Positions 34,623 to 43,757 of a stretch of 64,000 nt of DNA are shown here, piece by piece. A model generated the notes under the pieces. The model ran no database searches. It was not told where the DNA came from and saw nothing but the letters and a program-made list of their open reading frames with translations. Origin of the DNA: an uncultured Acidobacteriaceae bacterium (lineage in GTDB: Bacteria; Acidobacteriota; Terriglobia; Terriglobales; Acidobacteriaceae); the NCBI GenBank assembly GCA_903904755.1, contig CAIVDV010000073.1:1-64000 (forward strand), written 5' to 3'. Positions within the stretch are counted from its first letter, which is position 1. The number at the start of each line of letters is the position of its first letter. Made by a program: the position numbers and the translations under genes.

Positions 34623-36243
34623 GGTACCCAGTCTACGTTTTCAGCAATTCGGATTCAAGGTAAGATCTGCGCTCTTTCTCGCGCTCCTGGGCGTGTGCGT
34701 GCGGCCGGTTCCCGCGCAGGTTGAGGGGCACAGCGCCAAGCGCGTTGCGGAGATCCAGCAGGCGCTGCAGGCAGGCGAACTCCAGCGCGCCGACGAGTTG
34801 TTGCAGGCCGCAATGAAGAGACTTCCGCATGATGCGGAATTGCTGAATCTTGAAGGTGTGATTGCCGCGCAGAGCGGAAAGCCTGCGGAAGCGCGGCGAT
34901 GGTTTCAGGAGTCGCTGCGATGGAATCCGCGCTCGCTGGGGACGGTTGAGAATCTGATTCGGCTGGATATGGACACCGCTGAAAAGGACGCGGCGATTCG
35001 GCGTGAGGCGCGGGCGCTTTGCGAGAAGATTCTCGCGGCCACTCCGGGAGATGATGAATCGCGTTACCAACTGGCGACGCTTCTCGCGTGGGAGAACAAA
35101 CCGAAGTTGGTGCTGGCAGAGATTGCGCGCCTGAGCGCCCCTGCCAGAGAGAGCACACCCGTGTTGGCCTTGCAGTGTGCTGCAACAGCTGCCGACGGCA
35201 CAGAGCCGGCAGCGGCAACGGCCGTGAAGGCGCTTGCCGCAAAGAACGATTTCAGTGAGGCGGATGCGGAAGAGTGCGCGGGGCCACTGCGTGCTGCGCG
35301 ACGTACGCAGCTGATTGAGGAGTTGTATACCGCAGTTGCCTCGCACCACGAGTTGAGCGCAGGTGGGCTGCGCATGCTGGGGCTGGCGCAAGAGGCGAAT
35401 GCGAAGTTGCCGGCGGCACGGCAGACGCTGGAGCAGAGCTTTGCCGCAGGCGGTGGAAAAGATGCCGAGACGCTGATTGATTTGACCCGTGTGGCTCTTG
35501 CGGAAGCGGACAAAGATGGTGCGCTGGGATACTTGGCGCATGCGCGCGATATTGCTCCCGGGGATGCGCGTTTCCCCTACGAGTTTGGAATGATTTGCGC
35601 GGAGAAGGGCCTGTATGGTGAGGCGCGCAAGGCGCTCGCGGATGCCGTGGAACTTGATCCGCAGAATCCGGATTACAACTTCAATCTGGGTACGGTCATC
35701 AGCTTCTCGCGCGATCCATCGGAAGCATTGCCATGGCTGCAGAAGTTCCATGAGCTTCGCCCAAATGAGTCTGCCGGCGAACTGGCTTTGGGTGCGACGT
35801 ATTTCCGCGCGAAGGATTATGAGAATGCCCTGGTGTGGCTGACCAAGGCGAAGAATGGCGCCCGCACGGCGGCAGAGGCGCACTTTTATCTGGGCCGGAT
35901 TGCGAGGCAACAGGGGCGTGCGGAAGATGCAATCGAGGAGTTGAAGCAGTCGGTGGCAGTGGATGCGAAAGAGCCGGATGTGTTGGCCGAACTCGGTCAG
36001 ATTTACGTCACCCGCCGCGAGTTTGCGGACGCAGAGAAGGAACTGAAGCAGGCGTTGGATCTTGATGCGGACAACTACGCAGCGAATTTTGGATTGCTGC
36101 AGTTGTACGCGCGCACCGGCGACGCACGCCGGGAAGCGCAGTCTGCGCGATTTGACGAAATCAAGGCAAAGAAGGAAGCTGCCGCACGTGACATGATGCG
36201 TGTGATTCAGATTGAACGGAACGTCTCGGACAAGAGACCCTAA
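34621..36243 (+). CDS. Secreted TPR-repeat protein, longer
   Basis: The 540-aa protein has a signal peptide (VRSALFLALLGVCVRPVPAQ) and TPR units throughout: AGELQRADELLQAAMKRLPH, GKPAEARRWFQESLRWNPRS, GLYGEARKALADAVELDPQN, GRAEDAIEELKQSVAVDAKE, REFADAEKELKQALDLDADN. Start ATG 34621 has AGGAGGA 13 bases upstream, located inside the opposite gene; an open reading continues to 34477 but would add a non-export leader. It ends 33 bases before the GH27 gene on the same strand, so the two are likely co-transcribed. A periplasmic adaptor role with TonB receptor 2 or the alpha-galactosidase is inferred from position. Confidence 0.82.
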   Translation: MVPSLRFQQFGFKVRSALFLALLGVCVRPVPAQVEGHSAKRVAEIQQALQAGELQRADELLQAAMKRLPHDAELLNLEGVIAAQSGKPAEARRWFQESLRWNPRSLGTVENLIRLDMDTAEKDAAIRREARALCEKILAATPGDDESRYQLATLLAWENKPKLVLAEIARLSAPARESTPVLALQCAATAADGTEPAAATAVKALAAKNDFSEADAEECAGPLRAARRTQLIEELYTAVASHHELSAGGLRMLGLAQEANAKLPAARQTLEQSFAAGGGKDAETLIDLTRVALAEADKDGALGYLAHARDIAPGDARFPYEFGMICAEKGLYGEARKALADAVELDPQNPDYNFNLGTVISFSRDPSEALPWLQKFHELRPNESAGELALGATYFRAKDYENALVWLTKAKNGARTAAEAHFYLGRIARQQGRAEDAIEELKQSVAVDAKEPDVLAELGQIYVTRREFADAEKELKQALDLDADNYAANFGLLQLYARTGDARREAQSARFDEIKAKKEAAARDMMRVIQIERNVSDKRP

Positions 36244-36276
36244 CTGGCCGGATGGTCATAGAAATCAGAGGTAGTG

Positions 36277-37776
36277 ATGAGCCGTATTCATTTCAGAGCA
36301 TGGATTGTTGCGATTGTCGTCGTGGGTCTTTCGTGGGGAGTGGCAGCGTGCCAGGAACTGGCGGGGAAGTGGGTTTTCCCGGGCGAGAAGCTTCATAACG
36401 GAGAGCAGCAGCGGACGATTCTGGACCTGAATCAGAAGGGTGCGGAAATCACGGGACAGATCATTGCTCTTGGCTGGGCGAATGGTGTCAAGGGCACGAT
36501 TCATGACTCGCATTTTGAACTCTTTCGCACGGATGTGGAGGAGCCCAAGCCGTTTCTGGTGGGGGATGTGGCGAACGGGGAATTGCGCATCACGTTCTGG
36601 GGCGGGACGCATGTGGGGCACAAAGCAAGCGCGCAGGATGACATTGTGATTCCAGCGCAAATCGCTCCGCCGGCGTTGCATCCGGTTGCGAGCATTGGCC
36701 AGGCGAAGACGCCGCCGATGGGCTGGAATTCGTGGAATCTCTTTGCCGATAAAATTGACGACAAGACAGTCCGCGAGATGGCCGACGCCATGGTGACGAG
36801 CGGGTTGCGGGATGCCGGGTACGTTTACCTGAACATTGACGACACATGGGAAGGCCTGCGCGATGAGAAGGGTGTCCTGCACACAAACTCGAAGTTCCCC
36901 GATATGAAGGCGCTGGCCGATTATGTGCACTCGAAGGGATTGAAGATTGGGATCTACTCTTCGCCTGGACCGCGGACATGCGGTGGGTATCCTGCAAGCT
37001 ATGGATTCGAGGAGCAGGATGCGAAGATGTTTGCTGCCTGGGGCTTTGACTTTCTGAAGTATGACTGGTGCAGCGCCGGCTACGTCTACAAGGACGAGGC
37101 GATTCATGCCGTCTATCAGAAGATGGGCGATGCACTGCTTGCCACGGGACGCCCGATTGTCTACAGCCTGTGCGAGTATGGGCTGCAAAAGGTTGAGACG
37201 TGGGGCCCTGAGGTTGGTGCGAATCTCTGGCGCACAACCGATGACATCCGCGATGAGTGGGAGAGCATGATGACCAACATTCACGTTCAGGCTCCCACGG
37301 CACCATGGGCCGGGCCGGGACGATGGAATGACCCCGACATGCTTGAGGTCGGCAACGGGCACATGACGGCCGACGAGTACCGGACGCACATCACCCTGTG
37401 GGCGCTGACGGCGGCACCCCTGCTGGCCGGCAACGACGTGCGGACGATGACTGCGGAGACGAAATCCATCCTGCTGAACAAGGAAGTGATTGCCGTGGAC
37501 CAGGATGCGCTGGGCAAGCAAGCTGTTCCCGTGAAAGTGGGCCAGCTTGAGCGGTGGGTGAAGCCGCTGGCCGACGGTGGAGTGGCGATTGGCATTGTGA
37601 ATCTCGGCGCAGCGCCCGCAGTCGGAAACGTAGAGATCAAGGACCTGCCAATCCAGGGGAGTGCGAAGCAGGTGCGTGATCTTTGGACGCACCAGATTGT
37701 GGCCTTGCAGAACGGTGCGTATTCCGCGACGATTCCGGCCCACGGAACTTTGCTGCTTAGGATTTCCGCCAAGTAG
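36277..37776 (+). CDS. GH27 alpha-galactosidase with extra N-terminal domain
   Basis: The 499-aa exported enzyme has a signal or lipoprotein-like N-terminus (IVAIVVVGLSWGVAACQ; Cys25 could be lipidated). Residues about 27-135 form a small beta-rich domain (LAGKWVFPGEK, GELRITFWGGTHVGHK) not part of the usual GH27 core. The catalytic barrel starts at TPPMGWNSWN (146-154), has the nucleophile D263 in FLKYDWCSAG, the likely acid/base in RTTDDIRDEW (D322/D323) and GRWNDPDMLEVGNG. A C-terminal beta domain follows. It would remove terminal alpha-galactose from plant galacto-oligosaccharides or galactomannan, or a related sugar such as beta-L-arabinopyranose, which some GH27 enzymes cleave. AGAGGT precedes ATG 36277. 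Confidence 0.93.
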   Translation: MSRIHFRAWIVAIVVVGLSWGVAACQELAGKWVFPGEKLHNGEQQRTILDLNQKGAEITGQIIALGWANGVKGTIHDSHFELFRTDVEEPKPFLVGDVANGELRITFWGGTHVGHKASAQDDIVIPAQIAPPALHPVASIGQAKTPPMGWNSWNLFADKIDDKTVREMADAMVTSGLRDAGYVYLNIDDTWEGLRDEKGVLHTNSKFPDMKALADYVHSKGLKIGIYSSPGPRTCGGYPASYGFEEQDAKMFAAWGFDFLKYDWCSAGYVYKDEAIHAVYQKMGDALLATGRPIVYSLCEYGLQKVETWGPEVGANLWRTTDDIRDEWESMMTNIHVQAPTAPWAGPGRWNDPDMLEVGNGHMTADEYRTHITLWALTAAPLLAGNDVRTMTAETKSILLNKEVIAVDQDALGKQAVPVKVGQLERWVKPLADGGVAIGIVNLGAAPAVGNVEIKDLPIQGSAKQVRDLWTHQIVALQNGAYSATIPAHGTLLLRISAK

Positions 37777-37817
37777 CGAAAGCGACTCGTATAGCAGCAG
37801 GCTTCTCGAAAATCAAA

Positions 37818-37846
37818 CGCCCGGCAGCGATGGCAACTGCCGGGCG
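37818..37846. terminator. Bidirectional terminator between GH27 and GH9
   Basis: CGCCCGGCAG (37818-37827) pairs with CTGCCGGGCG (37837-37846). On the minus strand it is followed by TTTGATTTTC and on the plus strand by CTTGCCTTT, so it can serve both convergent genes. Confidence 0.8.
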
Positions 37847-37861
37847 CTTGCCTTTGCGGTG

Positions 37862-40561
37862 CTACTTTGCTTCCTTCACCAGAGCGTCTGCCGCGTTGCC
37901 GGCGACAATCCAGCTTGCCGACCCCGCCACGACCGCTTCATCTTCAAACCAAAGGAATCCGAAGTCGTCGATCAGCTCAGGAAAATCGGGTTTGATAACG
38001 ATGTATCCGGGAATGACTGCGCCGGGAATGTAGGCGTTGTCGCCGCGATTGTTGCTGTACGTTTTGGTCTTCGAAACCGTGCCGACGCCGGCGACATACG
38101 AGGTGCTGGAGACCGGGTGAGTTCCAAGAATATAGTTGACGGCGCGCATCGTGTACTCCGGGCCAACCAGGTCAGGGAATGCGCGGTGCAGGAAGTACAT
38201 CCGGATTGCCATGTCAACCACGGAACCGGAGCCGCCCCAGGTTCCCAGGCTCGGCGGCACACCAAACGGGGTTTCGTTCAGCTCCTTGTCGACCCCCACC
38301 ATGTAGGCCTTCACGGCCTCGTGCAGTTGGTCTTTCGCGCTCGCATCCAGGTAGGGCAACGCCCGTACCGCTGTCCAGCCGTTGAAGCCCATCTGCTGCG
38401 GAGTGATGATCCGGGGAAAAATCTCCCGCAGGCGGGATTTGTAGGGTTCCGCGCCGTGGGTGGCAATGGTGAGCTCAAGCGCCGCAGGCCAGTCCATCGT
38501 GGCTTCAAACGCAGCACGATCAAACGCAGGCGGAGCGGGTGGAGGTGTGGCCGGGGCCGTGGTCGCGGCTTTCTTGGGGTGCTGTCCGCCGGCAACCGTA
38601 CCCTGTGAGGCAGCAAGCACGCCGCCTTCCTCAGCCCCGTCCGGAGCGTCTGCGCCAAAGGCACGTCCTGCCGGTACGGTGGCATGCGCTTTCTCCTCGC
38701 TCCAGGCCTTCATCGCGGTATCCAGGCAGTCCTTGGCCATCGCGTCATCCCAGCCTTTCAGCGTGTCGGCCGAGGCAGCGAGTGCGGCAATGGCGTTCCA
38801 CTGGAAGAAGGGGTTATTGGATGTGAAGATCCAGCGGTCATCCGGCCTGCCGGAATAGTCACCCTTGACTTCGTTCGGGCCCAGCTTGGGGTCGAAGATA
38901 CGCCCATCGGTCTTGGAAGCGGCATCTCCCAGGTGGGTGTACTGCCGCAGGTCAGGCTCGTGGGTGCCGCGGATAGCGTGGCCGATGTTGTGGAACTGCG
39001 CCAGAATCAGCAGCGCACCGTGCTTCACCTGCTCCACCGTATCCGGAACGCCGTCGGGCCGGTGCATCTCCACCTGGCGGGTGGTTTCGTCGACCGTGAG
39101 CTCGTCGTAGTTGAGATGGAATTCGCGGTAAGCCAGCGCCAGGCTCTGAATGACGCTGAGCTGGGCGGGCTCTTCCAGGTCAAAGTCGCCGGCATCAAAC
39201 CAGCCACCAACGTTCATCCCGGGAATGTGGTCGCCGCCCTTCCACTTGCCGTCCGTCGCCGTCGCCTGGTTCCAGCCGTCAAACTGCTCGCCCACCACCG
39301 GCGCCATTTGGCCGTCATCCAGATGCGATGCGCCATGCCACACGCGATAGCCCTCGCGGACTGAGACGTGGTCCATCTGCGCGGCAAGGTGATGGTCAAG
39401 GCTGTCCTGCCAGATGTTCGCGTAAGCGTCCTTTGCAATCGGGAAGGGAGCTGTGCGCTGGCCTGCATACTCAAGGACGTAAAGGCCGGGCTCCTTCACC
39501 GGGGTGAAGTCAAATTTGGAATAAGTATAACGAAGCCAGGGTGTGGAAGGCGTGAGGGGCCCTTCAAAGATCGGCTTGTAGGAGCCATCTTCGGCAAGGC
39601 GCAACACCTTCGCCGTCTTGGGCGCATCGTACTTGGGGTCCAGTTCGATGACAGCCTGTTTGGCGAAATCGGGCGCATACCCAACCTGGCTGTGCGCGAT
39701 CATCGGCGGGCGGGTCCAGTTTGCAATCACATCAGGCCGGATGTGCCACACAATCGCCCCGGTGGTCTTGCCGGCGGGAATCAGGGAGCGAAGTACAAAC
39801 CAGCCGTTCTGCGCGCGGTCGCGTCCGTCAAACAGCATCAGGTCGGCGGTTTCGGACTTCACGTTGATACGGGCCAGCGAATCGTCGACGCCGAGCGTGA
39901 TGCTTTTGCCCTGCGCGAAGGGAAGCGGCTCAGTGTAGCCCTTGGCCTTGTCCCAGTCTTCCAGGTAGTAGGCCTTTTTCGGCTCATCGGCCAGCGGCAG
40001 CACTTTTACCATCGCATCGTTCGGAGTCCGCGGAAAGATGCCGGCGCGGCTTCCGTCAACCAGGTAGGTTTTGCCCATGTAGATGGAGGGCAGGAACTCC
40101 AGGTTGAAGCCTGCACGTCCGGCCAGCTTCTCAGCCAGTGGCTTGTCGAGGTTGATGCTCACACGGACGCCGCCGGGCTCTGCCGCCACCTCAAGCGTGT
40201 AACTCAAGTCGAAGGTCGGGAAGGCAAGGTCGGCGGAAAGCCGGCTGTTCTCCTTGTCGGCGTGACGCCCTTTGAGGGTGGCGACCAAATCCCACTGCTC
40301 GGGCGTCGGCATCAGGCGCACGTCTCCGTTGGTGGCAATGCGCTGGCCATGCAGGATCATCTCCATGGCCGTGTTCTTCTGGTCTACAAAGACGGGGTGG
40401 TAGGTGCTGTCGTAGAGAAAGACGCTGAAGCCCTGGGTGTTGAGGTAGTTCTTGTCAGTCACCTGCATTTGAACCTGGGCGCGGCAAGCCGGGAGCCAGA
40501 AGAGCAGCTGCAGCAAAATGGCGGCGGAACCGATGGACTTTACAAAAGTACGAGGAAACAT
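37862..40561 (-). CDS. GH9 glycoside hydrolase with cellulase N-terminal Ig-like domain
   Basis: This 899-aa secreted enzyme has a signal (SIGSAAILLQLLFWLPACRA), a long N-terminal beta-rich region and a CelD_N Ig-like module (about 290-380: YDAPKTAKVLRLAEDGSYKP, GLYVLEYAGQ). The GH9 (alpha/alpha)6 domain follows: MNVGGWFDAGDF near residue 455 contains the paired catalytic-base aspartates, and the C-terminus FGFLWFEDEAVVAGSASW holds the expected acid glutamate near 873. An Ala/Pro-rich insertion (AATTAPATPPPAPPAF, about 658-674) interrupts the catalytic domain. GH9 enzymes cleave beta-1,4-glucans including cellulose and xyloglucan backbones. It lies downstream of a GH3 and could be co-regulated with it. 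Confidence 0.9.
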   Translation of the reverse strand: MFPRTFVKSIGSAAILLQLLFWLPACRAQVQMQVTDKNYLNTQGFSVFLYDSTYHPVFVDQKNTAMEMILHGQRIATNGDVRLMPTPEQWDLVATLKGRHADKENSRLSADLAFPTFDLSYTLEVAAEPGGVRVSINLDKPLAEKLAGRAGFNLEFLPSIYMGKTYLVDGSRAGIFPRTPNDAMVKVLPLADEPKKAYYLEDWDKAKGYTEPLPFAQGKSITLGVDDSLARINVKSETADLMLFDGRDRAQNGWFVLRSLIPAGKTTGAIVWHIRPDVIANWTRPPMIAHSQVGYAPDFAKQAVIELDPKYDAPKTAKVLRLAEDGSYKPIFEGPLTPSTPWLRYTYSKFDFTPVKEPGLYVLEYAGQRTAPFPIAKDAYANIWQDSLDHHLAAQMDHVSVREGYRVWHGASHLDDGQMAPVVGEQFDGWNQATATDGKWKGGDHIPGMNVGGWFDAGDFDLEEPAQLSVIQSLALAYREFHLNYDELTVDETTRQVEMHRPDGVPDTVEQVKHGALLILAQFHNIGHAIRGTHEPDLRQYTHLGDAASKTDGRIFDPKLGPNEVKGDYSGRPDDRWIFTSNNPFFQWNAIAALAASADTLKGWDDAMAKDCLDTAMKAWSEEKAHATVPAGRAFGADAPDGAEEGGVLAASQGTVAGGQHPKKAATTAPATPPPAPPAFDRAAFEATMDWPAALELTIATHGAEPYKSRLREIFPRIITPQQMGFNGWTAVRALPYLDASAKDQLHEAVKAYMVGVDKELNETPFGVPPSLGTWGGSGSVVDMAIRMYFLHRAFPDLVGPEYTMRAVNYILGTHPVSSTSYVAGVGTVSKTKTYSNNRGDNAYIPGAVIPGYIVIKPDFPELIDDFGFLWFEDEAVVAGSASWIVAGNAADALVKEAK

Positions 40562-40640
40562 GGTGCTTTGAACCTCATGGGCGGAGCTGGACGGGATCTC
40601 GCAGTGCCCGCGTTGAATCCCGGTTTTTGCTTGGATGTGC

Positions 40641-40666
40641 GGCAGAGACTGTTGCCAGTCTCTGCC
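40641..40666 (-). terminator. Perfect hairpin between GH3 and GH9
   Basis: GGCAGAGACTG (40641-40651) and CAGTCTCTGCC (40656-40666) form an 11-bp stem with a TTGC loop, 45 bases after the GH3 stop. There is no long T-tract, so it may be a transcript-stabilising or attenuating structure rather than a full terminator. Confidence 0.6.
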
Positions 40667-40710
40667 CGGATATTTGCTGTAATGCCTTGTGTTTCGAGCG
40701 GCGCGCCGGC

Positions 40711-43386
40711 CTACTCGGTCAAGGCAATCTGCCCGTCGATGCGGAAGTGGCCGGATGCCTCTGGCGCACCGGTATCGGGCTGACCACCGCCGATGCTGAT
40801 GGAGTATTCCCCCCCAGCGACGATGGGGTTGCCGTCCTCGGTCACCATGCTCAGGTCGCGCGGCTTCAGATTGAAATGGACCGTCTGGCTGGTGCCTGCA
40901 TCGAGATGAACCCGCTGGAAGCCGCGCAGCGCGATTTGCGGCGCGCCTTTCACCGCGGGGAACTTGAGGTAGAGCTGAACCACTTCGTCGCCGGCGACGG
41001 CTCCCTTGTTGGCAACGGTGACCTCAGCGCTCACGTCCTGACCCGCCGCCGTCGGCTGCAGGGGCAAAGTGAGTCCGCTGTAGTCGAATTTGGTATAGCT
41101 GAGCCCGTAGCCAAACCCATACAGCGGCTTGCCTGTGAAGTAGCGGTAGGTGCGGTTGGCCAGGCCGTAATCCTCAAAGTTCGGAAGCTGGTCAACGCCC
41201 TTGTAGAAGGTCACCGGCAGACGGCCGGATGGGTTGTTTTTCCCGCTCAGGGTTTCGGCCACTGCTGCGCCGCCCTCCTCGCCCGGATACCAGGCTTCGA
41301 GCACAGCGTCGGCGTGGTCGTTAATCCAGTTCACCGCCAGCGCGCTGCCGTTCATCAGCACCACGGCGAGCGGTTTGCCGGTAGCTGCAACAGCCTCCAC
41401 CAGATTCTCTTCCGGCTGGGGAAGATCGATGCTGGTGCGGTCGCCGCCGAGGAAGCCCGGTTCGGTGACCGGCATTTCCTCGCCTTCCAACTGGCTGGTG
41501 ATGCCCACCACGGCAATCACCACATCCGCGTCTTTTGCCGCGGCAATCGCTTTGGGAGAAACTTCGTTCTCAACCTTCGACCAGATGAGCTCGGCCTGGT
41601 GCTTGCCGTTGTTGCTGCCGTAGGAGACCTCGAGCTCGACCTTGCGGCCCTTCTCAAGATGAACCCGGCCGACACCCGATGCCGCTTCCGATCCGCCACC
41701 AAAGGCCATGGCTACCTGCTTGCCGTCCGCAGTCAGCCGTCCAAATCCCTGCACGCGAACTCCCAGCAGATAGTCACCCGTCTCAGTGGGCGTAAGCGAC
41801 CCCGTCCAGCGCACACCGAAAGCCTTCTGCGATGCAACCTCCGCCGGAACGCTCTTGTCATCCAGGCCCACATTCGCTTCCGTGCGGCTGACCAAAGGCG
41901 TTGTGTTGGCCGCCGATCCCGGTCCGCGGCGCATGCCTTCGTTGTACTCGGCCTTCAAGCCTGGCTTGCCGTCGGGCGTGGTCAGCAGGGCATCCGGCAC
42001 CGCTGCGCCATCGGTACGCAAAAACTGTGTGCCCGGAACAAACGTAATCGCTGCCCCTGGGAATTCCGCTTTCAGGCCCTCCATCACAGAGACAATGTGC
42101 GTCGGCTGGCCGGCATAGTTGCCAATCAGCGGGCGGGTCTGGTCAGCAAGGGGCCCGACAACGGTGATCTTCTTGATGCCGGCTTTCAGTGGCAGCAGGC
42201 CGTCATTCTTCAGCAGCACCATGGACTCGTTCGCCAGCCGGCGAGCTTCTGCACGGTGAGGCGCGCTGTCCAGTTCCTTCTCGTCAATCTTCGCGTAGGG
42301 AACCATCTCCGGCGGGTCGAACATCCCGAGCTTGATGCGGGCGGTAAAGAGCCGGATGAGCGATGTATCAAGCACGCTCTCTGGCAGATACCCCTGCTGA
42401 ACAGCATCGACGTACACCTTCTCCACCGGGTCGCCGTAGCGATCCGTGAAGGTGACGCACTCGTTGTCCATACCGCGCAGAACAGAGATGGCCGCGCCCT
42501 GTGCCTGGGTCGGGCGATAGCGGTGGTTGGCGGCAACATCCTTCACGGCGTCGCAGTCTGAAACCACATAACCCTGAAAGCCCCATTTGCCGCGCAGCAG
42601 GGTCTGCAGCAGGAATTCGTTGGCGCAGGCGGGCTGGCCGTTAATCGCATTGTAGGCGCACATCACAGAGCCTGCCTTGCCCTCGACCACAGCGGCGCGG
42701 AAGGCCGGGGTGTAGGTGTCCAGCTCGTCGTGCAGGCTCACGTCAACATCGGCAAAGTGGCGCGTGGGCTCAGGGCCGCTGTGTACCGCGTAGTGCTTGG
42801 GAGTGGCGATGGCCAGGTAGTAGTTGGGGTCGTCGCCTTGCAGGCCGGTGACATAGGCCACGCCCATGCGCCCGGTCAGGAAGGGATCTTCGCCGTAGGT
42901 TTCCTGGCCGCGGCCCCACCTCGGATCGCGGAAGATATTCAGGTTTGGCGACCAGAAATCGAGGCCCCCCATGATTCCCGTATGGCCTTCGCGGAGGTTC
43001 TGCACGTTCTTGATGCGCCCCTCAATGCCAATCTGCGCCGCCATCGTGTGAATCCCCGGCGCGTCAAAGGTGGCGGCCAGGCCGATCGGTTCGGGGTACT
43101 CGGTGACGCCCTCGTTGATCACCCCGTGCAGCGCCTCGCTCCACCACTGATAGGCGGGAATGTTCAGCCGTGGAATCGCCGCCGAGTTGTTCTGCATCTC
43201 CAGCGCCTTTTCGGCGAGAGTCATGCGGTGAACCAGGTCGGCGGCGCGTTGCGTGGCCGGCAGCTTGGGATTCAGGTAGGCGGGCTGGGCGGCATCCTGG
43301 GCAAAGACTGCATGGGGCAAAATGCCGGCCAGAAGAGCTCCGGTACACGCAACGAGGCACGCGATATGCGTCATGCGAATTCTCAT
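40711..43386 (-). CDS. GH3 beta-glycosidase with PA14 insert (beta-xylosidase/beta-glucosidase type)
   Basis: The 891-aa exported enzyme (signal ACLVACTGALLAGILPHAVFA) begins its GH3 N-domain with LVHRMTLAEKALEM and YQWWSEALHGV, wording typical of xylosidase-like GH3 proteins. The nucleophile is D277 in YVVSDCDAV. A PA14 lectin-like module (about 465-605: LKAEYNEGMRRGPG, RWTGSLTPTETGDYLLGV) is inserted in the C-domain, followed by the GH3_C and fibronectin-III-like domains ending before ISIGGGQPDTGAPEASGHF. ATG 43386 has GGAG seven bases upstream; an in-frame TTG at 43398 is less likely. It probably releases xylose or glucose from the non-reducing ends of plant oligosaccharides; the PA14 insert may select substrate. 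Confidence 0.92.
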   Translation of the reverse strand: MRIRMTHIACLVACTGALLAGILPHAVFAQDAAQPAYLNPKLPATQRAADLVHRMTLAEKALEMQNNSAAIPRLNIPAYQWWSEALHGVINEGVTEYPEPIGLAATFDAPGIHTMAAQIGIEGRIKNVQNLREGHTGIMGGLDFWSPNLNIFRDPRWGRGQETYGEDPFLTGRMGVAYVTGLQGDDPNYYLAIATPKHYAVHSGPEPTRHFADVDVSLHDELDTYTPAFRAAVVEGKAGSVMCAYNAINGQPACANEFLLQTLLRGKWGFQGYVVSDCDAVKDVAANHRYRPTQAQGAAISVLRGMDNECVTFTDRYGDPVEKVYVDAVQQGYLPESVLDTSLIRLFTARIKLGMFDPPEMVPYAKIDEKELDSAPHRAEARRLANESMVLLKNDGLLPLKAGIKKITVVGPLADQTRPLIGNYAGQPTHIVSVMEGLKAEFPGAAITFVPGTQFLRTDGAAVPDALLTTPDGKPGLKAEYNEGMRRGPGSAANTTPLVSRTEANVGLDDKSVPAEVASQKAFGVRWTGSLTPTETGDYLLGVRVQGFGRLTADGKQVAMAFGGGSEAASGVGRVHLEKGRKVELEVSYGSNNGKHQAELIWSKVENEVSPKAIAAAKDADVVIAVVGITSQLEGEEMPVTEPGFLGGDRTSIDLPQPEENLVEAVAATGKPLAVVLMNGSALAVNWINDHADAVLEAWYPGEEGGAAVAETLSGKNNPSGRLPVTFYKGVDQLPNFEDYGLANRTYRYFTGKPLYGFGYGLSYTKFDYSGLTLPLQPTAAGQDVSAEVTVANKGAVAGDEVVQLYLKFPAVKGAPQIALRGFQRVHLDAGTSQTVHFNLKPRDLSMVTEDGNPIVAGGEYSISIGGGQPDTGAPEASGHFRIDGQIALTE

Positions 43387-43511
43387 GGGAATCTCCAAAG
43401 TGGGGGTTAAAGCGGGGACGATGTTGCCGGCTTCCTGTGCGAACCGCAGCTTGCGGCGAAGGAACCAAAACCATTGAGCCAGTCCCGTGCAATTCGCGCC
43501 GGAACTATTGA

Positions 43512-43523
43512 TAAACCGATTTA
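43512..43523. promoter_or_regulatory. LacI-like operator candidate upstream of GH3-PA14
   Basis: TAAACCGATTTA is a near-palindrome with a central CG, about 125 bases before the GH3 start. It resembles LacI-family sites generally but not the TTGCGCAATCGATTGTGCAA set, so it may bind a different regulator. Confidence 0.35.
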
Positions 43524-43670
43524 GTCAGAAAACATACCAGCACCAGCCAAGGTTCTGCAAGAGCTAGTTTCTGGTGCTCTCCGGCGGGAGGGAATTGTGG
43601 CTCTCCGGTTGCCCCAATCGTGTCCCATTCCGCGCCGGGGCGTGGCAACCGGGCACCGCCAGGACGCAGC

Positions 43671-43709
43671 CTGACCCGGGCAGCCTGAAATCAGGTCGGC
43701 CCGGGTCAG
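43671..43709 (-). terminator. Terminator-like hairpin after the second GH3
   Basis: CTGACCCGGGC (43671-43681) pairs with GCCCGGGTCAG (43699-43709), with a nested CCTGA/TCAGG stem inside. It lies 48 bases downstream of the minus-strand GH3 stop at 43758 and separates that gene from the next GH3 unit. Confidence 0.7.
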
Positions 43710-43757
43710 GGGGTTATCCGGCTTCAGCGAGACGGGGTGTGCGCAGCCAACGGGGGA

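Noticed and set aside
40627-42561. 644-codon plus-strand open frame opposite GH3-PA14
   Set aside because: Shadow of a well-supported gene; low-complexity composition.
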